Assembly (NCBI GenBank): GCA_037127255.1
Contig: JBANSL010000019.1
Span: 17,879,001-17,943,000, forward strand
Length of the DNA stretch: 64,000 nt
From: Persicaria tinctoria
Taxonomy: Eukaryota > Streptophyta > Magnoliopsida > Caryophyllales > Polygonaceae
Direction of reading: 5' to 3'
The notes under the pieces were generated by a model that worked only from the letters and a program-made list of their open reading frames with translations, did not search any database and was not told the DNA's origin. Position numbers and translations under genes: made by a program. Positions 32,448 to 42,662 of this stretch are shown one piece after another. Position 1 is the first letter of the stretch, and each line of letters begins with the position of its first letter.

Positions 32448-32933
32448 GGCTTCTAAACCTTGCTATTCAAGGATAGAAATATCTATCTCTATCTAAAACT
32501 ATATCTAAAAGCATTAAAGATAAATAAAAGTAACAACATAATTAAATCTAAATAAGGGTAATATATCTAAAGTGTCTTCAAGTGGATAGATCTCTCTCTT
32601 CATGATGTATCTTGATAAAACCGGATAGAATCGGCAACCTTCGGCTCCAAGGAATCCAAATCCGAGTAGGACAGCTCAAAACGCGTAACGCGGCTTCTGG
32701 AGGCTTCCTCGATCTCGAGTAAGGCTACTCGATCTCGGGTAGAAGTGTCGTCGACAGGGCTGGCTCGGCGTCTCGGGTTGCTGGTGCTCGACAGGCTCGG
32801 ACATGGCTCCTGGGCGTCGTCGATCTCGAGTACCCTTACTCGATCTCGAGTAAAGGTGGCTCGTCGACTAGGTCTTCTCGGCAGCGTTGGGTAGATCTTC
32901 TCGACATGGCTCGGGTGCCGGCTTCCGGGTTCC

Positions 32934-32993
32934 TCGATCTCGAGTAGGTCTACTCGATCTCGAGTAGGTCTACTCGATCTCGAGTAGAGTGTA
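32934..32993. repeat. Three tandem 20-bp TCGA units
   Basis: TCGATCTCGAGTAGGTCTAC starts at 32934, 32954 and 32974. The first two copies are exact and the third diverges at its end. Confidence 0.85.
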
Positions 32994-33480
32994 ACCCGGC
33001 ATGTCTTCGTCTTCGGCTTCTCGATCAGCTCCTCCTCGACCAAGCACTCCTTGGACATTTTTGGTCGATCTCAAGTACAACTACTCGATATCGAGTAAAT
33101 CTCTCAACTTTCTGCTCTGATCTTAAAACGCACTTTCCCGAGTCCTTGTTCGTCGGATTAACGCATATGACCATGCGTTGGAAAGCTCTTTCCGAGGGCT
33201 ACAATTCTCATGAAGACATCAAAGCTTGATTCAGGACAAAGAATAGTGAAAAATGGCCTTTTCTCCAGCTGCACCATTCTTAGCTTCTCCATGAGTTTCC
33301 TTTAAGCTCCAAAGTGCGTCTGATTTCTGCGAAATATAACCAAAACTTGTGTAGACCTCCATATATTGCAAATAAGTGTAAACTACACAGATTATGTATT
33401 ATTCTAACCCAAATGCATGCAATGTATGCAGAAATCGATATAAAAGTAAGTGTAAAACATGACGAATTAGGCTCACAACA

Positions 33481-33496
33481 AACACCCCATACTTAA
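33481..33496 (-). promoter_or_regulatory. Polypurine tract of TCGA-2
   Basis: The same TTAAGTATGGGGTGTT as in TCGA-1, directly before the LTR on the minus strand. Confidence 0.7.
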
Positions 33497-35003
33497 GCTT
33501 GCTTGTCCTCAAGCAATACCTTTATTTGTCATTCAGGGGGAGAAATCAAAACTCTCAACATATTAGATTCATTCTTATATAACCCTGCAATCAATTACCA
33601 TCCTCGAAAAGGTACTAGTGTCACAAATCCATGCATGTGCAATTATACAAAAGCAACATCTACTCACAAAAGGAGGGTTATGCAAAAAACATTCATAAGT
33701 GACAAAGCATTAATAATCAAGAGGACTTTAATTTAAGCTCAATAAGGAGTAGATTGGTAAAAGGCTAAAGGTGGGCAATTTCTAGCAATGTGGTGCTAAT
33801 GATCCGGGGAAATGGAGTATTTCCAAACTTTTCATACCACACTCCTTTTCATAAGATTCATCATCTTTCATAATGTTTTTTCTTAATAAAAATGCTTTTA
33901 CCTCTCTAACCTCAGCACTGCCTTCTCGCGAGTCGCAAACATAGGTGTCATGAATGGCCCCGGATACTTAGTGTTTTGGACTCCTCACCTGTGTGTCCCA
34001 TCTCACTGAACTATTATCTCAGTAAGCAGGGTCGATCTACCTTTATCTCCTGAGGTGATCGGATTTTCTTTCACTCATTAAATTTTCCATATATTTCAAA
34101 CAATTTCCAACCCAACTCCAAATAATGATAATAACAACACAACAACCATATAATAATCTCCATAATGTGACATCATTCTCAACATAATCCCCGGATAGGA
34201 AATAAGGTAAAGAATGGCAATATTTATATCATGTGGAGCAGTAATTAAAATAAGGCATAATATGGCTTTTGTGATGCATAAGCATAGGTAAGGCTAGGAT
34301 TATAAACATATGAGCATTATATGGAAATATAAAGTCCTCCATCCTCTTATCATGCAACATGTCAAAAGCAACTTCAAATTTTACCTCCTTCCATGGTTTT
34401 CAAGAAAATAATGTACTTCATTGTGACTTCCCTTTACTAGGCAATTTCATGCTATATCTCTAATGAATCCAATTTTGCATCGTCGAGTTCAATAAAGGCT
34501 TCCATGACATTTATTCAAAATTTTCATTCAAAATTTTCAATGTGGGTCATTTTTTCAAACTTTTGGAAAACATGCATATAAGCACATAAATCAATAATGA
34601 TTTCCAAAATAGCCATGTATACGCAATTCAAAATTAAACTCTAAATATGCACACATAATGTCAAATATATCAAATATGCATAAAGTAAGCCCTTCCCCCA
34701 CCCCATACTTAAACATTACAGTGTCCTCACTGTATAAAAACAAGGGTAAAGAAAGAAACTCACTAGACAAACGTGCAGATCGTCAGAATCGAGTGCTATG
34801 CTGCTGGGCCTAGTCCGATTTAGCTTGCTTCTATCCTCATGGACCTGAAAAATATAGAAGAGAAATACCCACAATAGAAAAACTAAAAGTTCAAAACCAA
34901 AAAAAAAAAACAAAAGTAATAATGTCCAAAAGTCCCAAAATATAAATGTCTATTTACAAGCTCTAGATTTTATAGTCGCTAGGCCGACTTTCTCCATTTA
35001 GCT
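33497..35003 (-). other. TCGA-2 3' non-coding internal region
   Basis: AT-rich, homologous along its length to TCGA-1 22605-24079. It includes the stem-loop and ends at the block TATAGTCGCTAGGCCGACTT, which borders the ORF end in all three TCGA elements. Confidence 0.75.
34717..34734 (-). promoter_or_regulatory. Conserved stem-loop, TCGA-2
   Basis: TACAGTG-TCCT-CACTGTA, 7-bp arms, next to an AAGTATGGGGTGGGGG tract on the minus strand. Confidence 0.7.
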
Positions 35004-35774
35004 TTAGCCGGGCTCATCTTTGTCCGGAGATATAGGTGGATCTGGTGGTTCCTCCGGTGGTGGGAAGCGTGGGATGTCATCCGGGGGCATCATGTGAAGA
35101 AGCTTAAACCTCCCCGAGTGAATACTCCATGGCTCCACCCATCCATATTCTTGGGCTCCAGCTGGCATGCATAAAGGAATATATAAAGGAAATTTGCATA
35201 CCTCATAATCATACCTCTTTTGCTCCATTGGTTGATTTGATTGCGTATATCCACCACAGCAAAACGGTGGAGTGGGAAGAGATATTTCCACCTCATCGTG
35301 CGGAGCTTCATGCCACTTTGCGAGGACCCCATACTTGAATATGAACATCGGTTGCTCAAAATCGTCGGGGATAGCCTTCACCTTATAAGGCAAAAGTGAC
35401 TTTGAAACAACATGGGCAACGACGTCCAACTTCTTCTTTTCTGGATCTTCTTCTTCTTGAGGTTCTTCAAATGGTTTTTCAAAGATAGAGGGCAAAGTTG
35501 GAATTGAGATAGCCGAAGGACATACCTGGGTATCGACTATAGATAGGTCGATATCGACTAGGCGTTGCTCGAGGTCGTCCTCAGATTCAGATCCTCCTTC
35601 TAGCGAGATTAGGGCTTCTGGTAGTGGTTTTGACGAATCTCGTAGCTTCCTAAATGCGCGTACACCCTCAAGCCATGTCTTCTCATCAACAATGTATAGC
35701 CATCTCAAATATTCGAATTCTTTTGCATACCGTCTCGCTCTTTCCCTTTCGAAATACTCGAAGGTGTCCTGCAT
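35004..35774 (-). CDS. Unrecognised 256-residue protein carried by TCGA-2
   Basis: I do not recognise this protein. It starts with an ATG at 35774, about 65 nt downstream of the primer site, and fills the slot where TCGA-1 has gag-protease. The N-terminal 45 residues look helical and charged (FERERARRYAKEFEYLRWLY). A Glu/Asp-rich linker contains the TCGA motif read as RLVDIDLSIVD. Then comes EEPQEEEDPEKKK, a more globular-looking middle (FIFKYGVLAKWHEAP, FCCGGYTQSNQP, YDYEVCKFPLYIPLCMPAG) and a Pro/acidic tail (FPPPEEPPDPP). No signal peptide, membrane span, zinc knuckle or protease motif is visible. The frame is uninterrupted although the element's LTRs have diverged by about 4%. It could be a captured host gene piece, a very diverged gag, or chance coding. 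Confidence 0.6.
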   Translation of the reverse strand: MQDTFEYFERERARRYAKEFEYLRWLYIVDEKTWLEGVRAFRKLRDSSKPLPEALISLEGGSESEDDLEQRLVDIDLSIVDTQVCPSAISIPTLPSIFEKPFEEPQEEEDPEKKKLDVVAHVVSKSLLPYKVKAIPDDFEQPMFIFKYGVLAKWHEAPHDEVEISLPTPPFCCGGYTQSNQPMEQKRYDYEVCKFPLYIPLCMPAGAQEYGWVEPWSIHSGRFKLLHMMPPDDIPRFPPPEEPPDPPISPDKDEPG

Positions 35775-35838
35775 ATACCTGTAGAAGAAAACTAAAAGAA
35801 AACGTGAGATCTAACTACCTAAGGCGCAAATGATAGCT

Positions 35839-35856
35839 TCCCCGGAAACGGCGCCA
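35839..35856 (-). promoter_or_regulatory. Primer-binding site (tRNA-Asp), TCGA-2
   Basis: TGGCGCCGTTTCCGGGGA on the minus strand, 17/18 to tRNA-Asp, 3 nt inside the LTR. Confidence 0.85.
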
Positions 35857-35859
35857 ATT

Positions 35860-36130
35860 TGTTGATAGGAGGAAATCGAGAATGCAAATTAAAATATAAA
35901 TAAAGTACAGCAAACCAGATTCCGTCCCTTGCAAATAATTACAAGACTTCCTCCCGATGCAGCAGTGGGAAGTTAGGATCGATCCACGAGGAAGCGTGTC
36001 AGCGGATCTTAGGCAGTGGAGAAATCTCACAGAAGTCGACAGCAGTGGTCCTAGATCTCGAGTACAGCAACTCGAAAGAAGATCGGACAGTCGAACAATG
36101 CAGCAACAAGCACAGTCACTGGTGGTCGAT
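35860..36130 (-). repeat. TCGA-2 5' LTR, outer fragment
   Basis: Matches 31446-31716. TCGA-3 interrupts it after GGTGGTCGAT, inside a GTCGATCTCGAC motif. Confidence 0.9.
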
Positions 36131-37945
36131 TGTTGTAAGGAGGAAATCGAGACTTGTAATAATAAAATAGAAATAAATCACAGCAAACCAGATTCCGTCC
36201 CTTGCAAATAATTACAAGACCTCCTCCTGATACAGGAGCGGGAAGTCAGGATCGATCCACGAGGAAGCGTGTCAGCGGATCCTAGGTAGCAGAAAAATCT
36301 CATAGAAGTCGACAACAGGGTCCTCGATCTCGACTAGGGTAGTAGACAGAAGATCGGACAGTCGAACACAACGCAACAGCAAGCACAGGGTCTCATCGAT
36401 ATCGACCAGGGGGTACTCGATATCGAGTAGGGTCTTGTCGACTTTGGCTTGTCTTGTCGAGTACCAGTACACAGAAGCTACAGCGATGCTAGATTGAGAA
36501 TCAGTAACTCGAGATCGACCAGGCTTGGTCGAGATCGAGTAGACAGAGAATAAAACGAAATAAAGAAATAAAGTAAAGGCAAATGCTTTGGGACTTCGAA
36601 ATAAACTTAATGTAAAAGGCTTCCAATATTGGGGTTTGCAACAACGATAACCAAGCATGCATAAGGCAGAGATAAACAGATAATCATGTAAATTGCATCA
36701 AAGGACAAGCTTTCGCCTTTTCCAACAATTAGACAACTCTTTCAAGAAACCCTAATTGTCTCTACTGATTTTATGTTTACAATCCAAGTTGTTAGCATAG
36801 ATCTCCATTAGATGGGTAATAAACACATAAACAAGTAGTAGATGCTCAAAACATGACAAAGGTCGGATCTTTACCTCAAACACGCATGGCTATCGTCGGG
36901 CTCGCCCCAACCCTAGAAGTGGGTGGACTACTCGCGCTTCATCGCAAACTCAGACATTGATTGAAAGAAAACTAATTGCATTAAACTAAATTCGAAGACT
37001 TTACAATCCCGGCGATCCAACTCTCGTTTGAACGCCAAAACCCTAAAACCTCTGAACTCCTAAACCGTCTCTTTGGAACTACCTCTCTACTTCTGAAATT
37101 GAATGAATAAAACTCAGCCCCATGGGCTTTATTTATAGGCTTCTCATCCTTGCTACTCAAGGATGAGAATATCTATATCTATATCTAAAACATAAAGATA
37201 AATAAAAGCTACAATGAAATTAAATCTAAATAGGGAAATATATCTAAAGTCTTCAATGGATAGAACTCCCTTCTTCATGATAGATGTTGATAGATCGGAT
37301 AGACTTTGGCAAACTTCGGCTCCAAGGAATCCCAATCCGAGTAGAATTGCCCAAAACGCGTCATGCGGCTCTAGAAGTCTCCTCGATCTCGACAAAGGTC
37401 TTGTCGATCTCGAGTAGGATTGTTGTCGACTGGTGTGGCTCGTCGTCTCGGGGTGCTGGTCGTCGACAGGCTGGGATCTGGGCTCCGAGCTCGTCGATCT
37501 CGACTAACTCTCGTCGAGGTCGAGTAGGGTGTCCGTCGTCTTGGTCAGGTCGGGTAACTTCTCCTCGACTCTGGGTGGGTGTTCAGAGTCTTGTCGACAT
37601 CGAGTAGATCCTACTCGATCTCGAGGACGGTGTGGAGTCGGTTTCTTCGTCTTCAGTTTCTCGACATAGGCTCCTCAATGCTGGCTTGTGTCTAGGCATG
37701 TCTTGTCGAGATCGACAAGGGTTAGTCGATGACGAGTAGCTTTGTGCTCCGGTTCTTGCTTCTTTGTTTTCTCCCGAAATGGTTCCATATTCTGCGATAT
37801 TAAACAGAAATTTATGTAGATCTCCATTTCTGACAAATAAGCGTATACTACATAATTTTCGACATATTCCCAACCCGAAATATGCAAAATGTAAAGAATA
37901 TGGAATAAAAATATGCATAAAGACATGGCTACTTTGGAGACATCA
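36131..37945 (-). repeat. TCGA-3 3' LTR
   Basis: 1,815 bp from TGTTGTAAGGAGG to GGAGACATCA on the plus strand, closest to the solo LTR at 5073-6843. It has about eight exact TCGA-GA/TC-TCGA motifs. The right end is inferred from TG...CA ends and the adjacent purine tract AAGTATGGGGTGATT. Confidence 0.8.
37130..37137 (-). promoter_or_regulatory. TATA box, TCGA-3 LTR
   Basis: TATAAATA on the minus strand in the conserved LTR block. Confidence 0.6.
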
Positions 37946-40031
37946 AATCACCCCATACTTAGACTTGCTTGTCCTTAAGCAATAACCAAACAATAACCAA
38001 GACCTACAACACATTCTTCAAGTCTTTGCCTTTGTCAAAAGCAACATCTTAAATAGAAGCAATGTAAGACAAGTGAATTTAACGTCATCACACATATATG
38101 AGCGATCCATAGGCATAGGCAATATAAATCCAACCTCACAGGAATAATGTGTTTACACTCATCTCTCAATGTGTTTAGGCTATGTATATCGACTCTCGAC
38201 TCAATTCCATATACAATCTCATAAACATTGCAATTCAAATATGTATCCACTTCGCAACCAATTATGAAAATGCAACAAGAATTATCAGGAGGACTTCGCT
38301 CAATAGAAGTCTTCAAAGAAGATTCCATTCGGCGGGGTTGTAATGGGGCTTGGTAAGAAATAATAAGGAATGGAATTATTTAGTCATGTGGTGCTTAATA
38401 AAATTCGGGAATCAAGACTCCTAAATCTTCCAACACAACCAAACCATAACTTCCCAATCATATGCATCAACCAAACTGTCCAATTTGTCTCAATGGAGTA
38501 TATAACCTTTCTAACTTTCTCAACCTCTCCAAATCATGCATCTTGCAAATAATGAAAGAAATAAGGTAAATTTGGCTCATACACTTTATTCATAAACATA
38601 TATACTTTTTCTTCTCCTTTTTTTTTTTAAAAAAAAACGAAAATATAAAATAATACTAGAGGTGCATTTATCATGTGAGCCAAAAATCCTTTTACATAAT
38701 ATGTCTAGCAAGATTAAAAAAATGTACAACCAACCCATATCTCAATAATTTCCATGATCCTTCTTGAAATGCAACATAAGCTCATTCTTTCCACAAATCA
38801 TCATTCCAACCAACTCTATGTCTTAATTCCCAAATGGGGGTCAGGCTCAATTTGGCTAAGGATAATTTTGCGGAGTTTACAATAAAAGTCTCAGGCTAAT
38901 GTTTTGGCTTCAAGCAGGGATAATGTAGGGTAGATAAAGAGAGAATAAAATTGGCTTAAAAGGTGCCTCCATCATTTAATTCTCATTAACATAAACATAT
39001 AAATGCATTGGATTTGAATAACTATCACAACATTTAGAGATGCATAGGAAGAGTAAATACACTCAAGAAAGCAGAGGGATTTTTAATGTTCTCCCTATAA
39101 GGCCAAAATTCTCACTGGTACAATTTTTGTTGGATTTTAACCTTTAGCTTAGGATCATATGTGTTCAATTTCATCACAAGTTCACAATCCACATAAAAAC
39201 CATTTTGAGGACTTAGGCTAAACCTTCCAAACACGCCATAGGATTTATATGATCAAGTCAGTCATTATTCATCATCATAGGACATCTAAGTTAGGGTATA
39301 AAAAACTTGAAACAATGCAAAAATTAAACATGCATTTTTTTTTTCCGACGTTTTCTATTTTTTTTTTATGCAAAAATCAAAACTAAAGTATGACGAAAGA
39401 TTTAAAAGGCATAAAATGTAAACATGAATGCATAACATAAAAATTTAAAATTTCACCATGTAAAACCAAAAGCAAGACTAACACATATGATAATGATAAT
39501 GAGCCCTTCCCCCACCCTATACTTAAAATTTACAGTGTCCCCACTGTATAAAATCAAATAAAAACAAGGGTAAAGGAAGGAACTCACAGGATAACACATC
39601 GAGGAGGGCGAATCAGTGCAGGTCGAGTAGACATCCTTGTCGATCTCGAGTACATGTTACTCGATCTCGAGTAGCTTCGTCTGCGTCCAGTGGTTTTCTA
39701 AAGTCGAGGAGCTTCTGGTGTCTTGTCGAAGTCGAGTACGTCTACTCGAGGTCGAGTAACTTCTGGGCTTCTCCTCCTTGTCGTAGTCGACTCGGCCTTC
39801 GTCGATTCTGACTGTTTTTAGGGACTTCTTTATTCCACTTTTCGCGATCCTTATATGCTTGCCGACCTAAAAGTGTTAGATTGCACAAGAAACAAGACTA
39901 TCCACATAAAATATTCTAAAAGACATAAAACCAAAACCAAAAAAAAAACCACAAAGTTCAAAAAGTCCCAAAAAAGTTTTATATACATGCCCTAGATTTT
40001 AGAGTCGCTAGGCCGACTTCTCCGTTTGCGC
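37946..40031 (-). other. TCGA-3 3' non-coding internal region
   Basis: About 2.1 kb, AT-rich, no gene. It starts with the purine tract and has the stem-loop near 39531 and several TCGA motifs at 39640-39800. Outside these blocks it is more diverged from TCGA-1 and TCGA-2 than those two are from each other. Confidence 0.7.
39531..39548 (-). promoter_or_regulatory. Conserved stem-loop, TCGA-3
   Basis: TACAGTG-TCCC-CACTGTA, 7-bp arms, next to TTAAGTATAGGGTGGGGG on the minus strand. Confidence 0.7.
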
Positions 40032-42662
40032 TCAAGGACCATTATTGTGGGGCCCGCTCATGCTTGGCCCTTCTCCTGGATCATCTAGGTCCTGATGGTA
40101 GTATGCAAGCTCAGCTGATAGGTGGTTGCTTGCATCATCTCCTTTCTTTTTCTTCTTTTTCCTTCCAGCTCTTAATTTTCGCAGATTCTCTCGCCATGGT
40201 GCCTTATCTCCCCTTAAATCATTGATAATTTTCTTTATGGACTGAGGGGGAGTAGAATTCATACCTGAACTTACCTTTTCAGACCTAAAACAGAAATCTT
40301 TGGGCCTGGGGCTAGTCGATATCGAGTAGCTCTCGTCGATCTCGAGTACAGTGCTGGCGCTTTCCTCTGCTGTTTGCTTGGTCCCGCGGTTGCTGACGCT
40401 TTTCACCTCCAACCATGAAATTTCCTCTTTTGCAGGGCCAAAAGAGAAATCCAAAACCTCATCGCCTATGGTGAAGGTGAGCGATCTATTCTTGACACTT
40501 ATTCTGGCATCTGTAGTAGCTAAGAATGGTCTACCAAGAATAATAGGGCTAGTAGGATCTTCAGCACAGTCAATGATAAGGAAATCTGCTGGAACAAAGA
40601 ATTTACCGACCTGGACAGGGACGTTCTCAACTATACCTGTAGGGATGACTACTGTATTGTTTTCCATGTATAGCTTGGCATCCACAGGTTCTATGCATCC
40701 TATTTTTACTTTCCGCCAGATTGATAAAGGCATGATGCTCACACTTGCTCCTAAATCGCACAGAGAATCATATTTATATTGTCCAAAACCCACAGTAACA
40801 GAAAACTTACCAGGGTCAGGTCTGTTTTCAGGGAAGTGGAGTACTTTGCATTCGCCTGCGATCTCTGAAATGGATCGCTTCTTGCTCATAATTTCCTTTA
40901 GAAATTAGACATATCCAGGCATCTCTTGCAGGGCTTCTGTAAAAGGGATAGAAACATTCAGTTCTTGCAGCATATTAACAAATCTGGTAAACCTACCTGT
41001 AGTGGGATCTTTCTATGCTTTTGAAGGGAAAGGCAGTGGCTTTTTCTGTTTCGGAGCTAGATCAGCTGTTGGAGGTGTTGCAGAGTCGTCGACGTCGGCC
41101 AGATGCTGCTCCTCGATCTCGACCACGGGCTCCTTGATGTCGAGTTGGGTGGTCGAACTGGAGTTGCTGGTCTGCACAACGGAGTCTGAGCTCAGCTTCT
41201 GGTCTGTGTCGAGTAGTTTCTTGCGTGTTTGAGGTAAAGATCCGACCTTTGTCATGTTTTGAGCATCTACTACTTGTTTATGTGTTTATTACCCATCTAA
41301 TGGAGATCCATGATAACAACTTGGATTGTAAACATAAAATCAGTAGAGACAATTAGGGTTTCTTGAAAGAGTTGTCTAATTGTTGGAAAAGGCGAAAGCT
41401 TGTCCTTTGATGCAATTTACATGATTATCTGTTTATCTCTGCCTTATGCATGCTTGGTTATCGTTGTTGCAAACCCCAATCTTGGAAGCCTTTGGCTCGT
41501 GTAATTGATGCTGACTTCTGAGTTTGATAGCTGCGACGTGTCCGGTCTTCCCTTTTGGATTTGGTTCTGTTTGCTCAGGGAGTTGTTCGGACGGTCGTGG
41601 GGTCTGTGCAGCAATTTGACCCATCTGGATCTCTATTCCTCTTTTCCAGATATCCAGTTCCCCAAATTTTGTGTTGAAATTCTAGAGCTGATTGTTGATG
41701 GTGTTTGTAGCCTGCAGGTTCTGTGCATGATTTCGGCGCATCTCATCAAGGATCATCTGCAGATCGTCCTTCTTTTGATCCCTTTCTAGATGTCCTGGAG
41801 CTCTGTAGGGTGGGGGATTCCTAGAAGGACCTTGGTTCCACTGTGGTTGATAGAACCGTTGGTCTCCCATGTAGCGATTGGGACCCCAGCGTAGGCTGCC
41901 TCTTCATGTGTTTCTGCCATCCCGACTTGCTCAGTGTGTGGGCACTCAGTAGTGGTGTGCCGCTGTTAACCGCATTCGATGCAAGGCTGATTGACAGATA
42001 AATATTTGACTTGCTCGAGGAGCTTGCGATTCTGGTCTCTGTAGAACTGCTCCCTGACATCTGGGTCAATCTCCTTTGCTGGCTCATAGAGTGGCATAGA
42101 TGGGGCTGGTCTAGCATAGGTGCTCTCATCATAGTTTGTAGGAGCCCCATATTTGTTGTCGTAGTTAGTGAGCTTTTCTAGCACACCCCATGCGTCGCTT
42201 GGTGGCATCGTCAGATACTCATAGCGAGTATAATGGTTGATTCTGTCCTTAGAGACTTGATCAAGAGAGTTGAAGAAGATCTCTTGAATGACGTAGGGTG
42301 GCTGTCCATGAGTAGGGCAAGATCGCAGCAGTTCTTTGTAGCGTTCCCATGCCTTTGCCAGCAGTTCCCCTTGCTTCTATTTGAAGGCGGTGAGTTTCTG
42401 GCGGAGAAGTGCTGTTTTGGCGGGTGGGAAGTATTTGTTCAGAAACTCTTGCTCTACTTGGGCCCATGTGGTGAGAGATCTCGGCTTCAGCCCTTCGAGC
42501 CACTTCAGTACAGGTCCAGCGAGAGACCAGCGAAAAGCTTTCATCTTGACATATTCCAGAGTTGTACCTTCAGCAAGAGTACGGCACATGTCATGAAAAT
42601 TGGTAATATGTTCAAGAGGACACTCATTAAATTTGCCATAAAAAGCATTATTTTTAAGCTCT
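40032..42662 (-). pseudogene. TCGA-3 gag-protease, decayed, with a Lys-rich tail
   Basis: Minus-strand pieces match TCGA-1 gag-protease: KWLEGLKPRSLTTWAQVE and EFLNKYFPPAK (42377-42589), then DAWGVLEKLTNYDNKYGAP and CIECG followed by a TAA at 41966-41968 inside the zinc knuckle. The next pieces are at 41682-41870 and 41433-41624. An inverted LTR fragment (41223-41493) replaces the following segment. Protease lies at 40032-40889 ([30 protein letters not shown]), with a stop near 40904 just upstream. The C-terminus differs from TCGA-1: a basic stretch RAGRKKKKKKG and no integrase-tail module. Several stops and frame changes make it inactive. Confidence 0.85.
41223..41493 (+). repeat. Inverted TCGA-family LTR fragment inside TCGA-3 gag
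   Basis: About 271 bp matching solo-LTR positions 6099-6370 (GAGGTAAAGATCCGACCTTT to CCAATCTTGGAAGCC). Its orientation is opposite to the host element, and it has no LTR ends. Confidence 0.85.

Larger units (their letters stand above)
31446..33480 (-). repeat. TCGA-2 3' LTR
   Basis: 2,035 bp from TGTTGATAGGAGG to GGCTCACAACA. I count about ten exact TCGA-GA/TC-TCGA motifs, including a 20-bp tandem triplet at 32934-32993. Confidence 0.9.
31446..36130 (-). mobile_element. TCGA-2, non-autonomous LTR retrotransposon (interrupted)
   Basis: The left LTR is complete (31446-33480). The internal region carries one ORF and a tRNA-Asp primer site, and the first 271 bp of the right LTR (35860-36130) are present before TCGA-3 cuts in; the rest lies beyond the window. 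Sense strand is minus. The visible parts of the two LTRs differ at roughly 4% of positions by eye, so it is older than TCGA-1. Confidence 0.9.
36131..42662 (-). mobile_element. TCGA-3, non-autonomous LTR retrotransposon (interrupted)
   Basis: Starts with a full LTR (36131-37945), then a purine tract, a non-coding region and a decayed gag-protease on the minus strand. Athila-1 cuts into gag at 42662. The rest (gag start, primer site, 5' LTR) must lie beyond the window. Its outer left base pair splits the TCGA-2 LTR; TCGAT at 36126-36130 would be the left target duplication. Confidence 0.85.
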
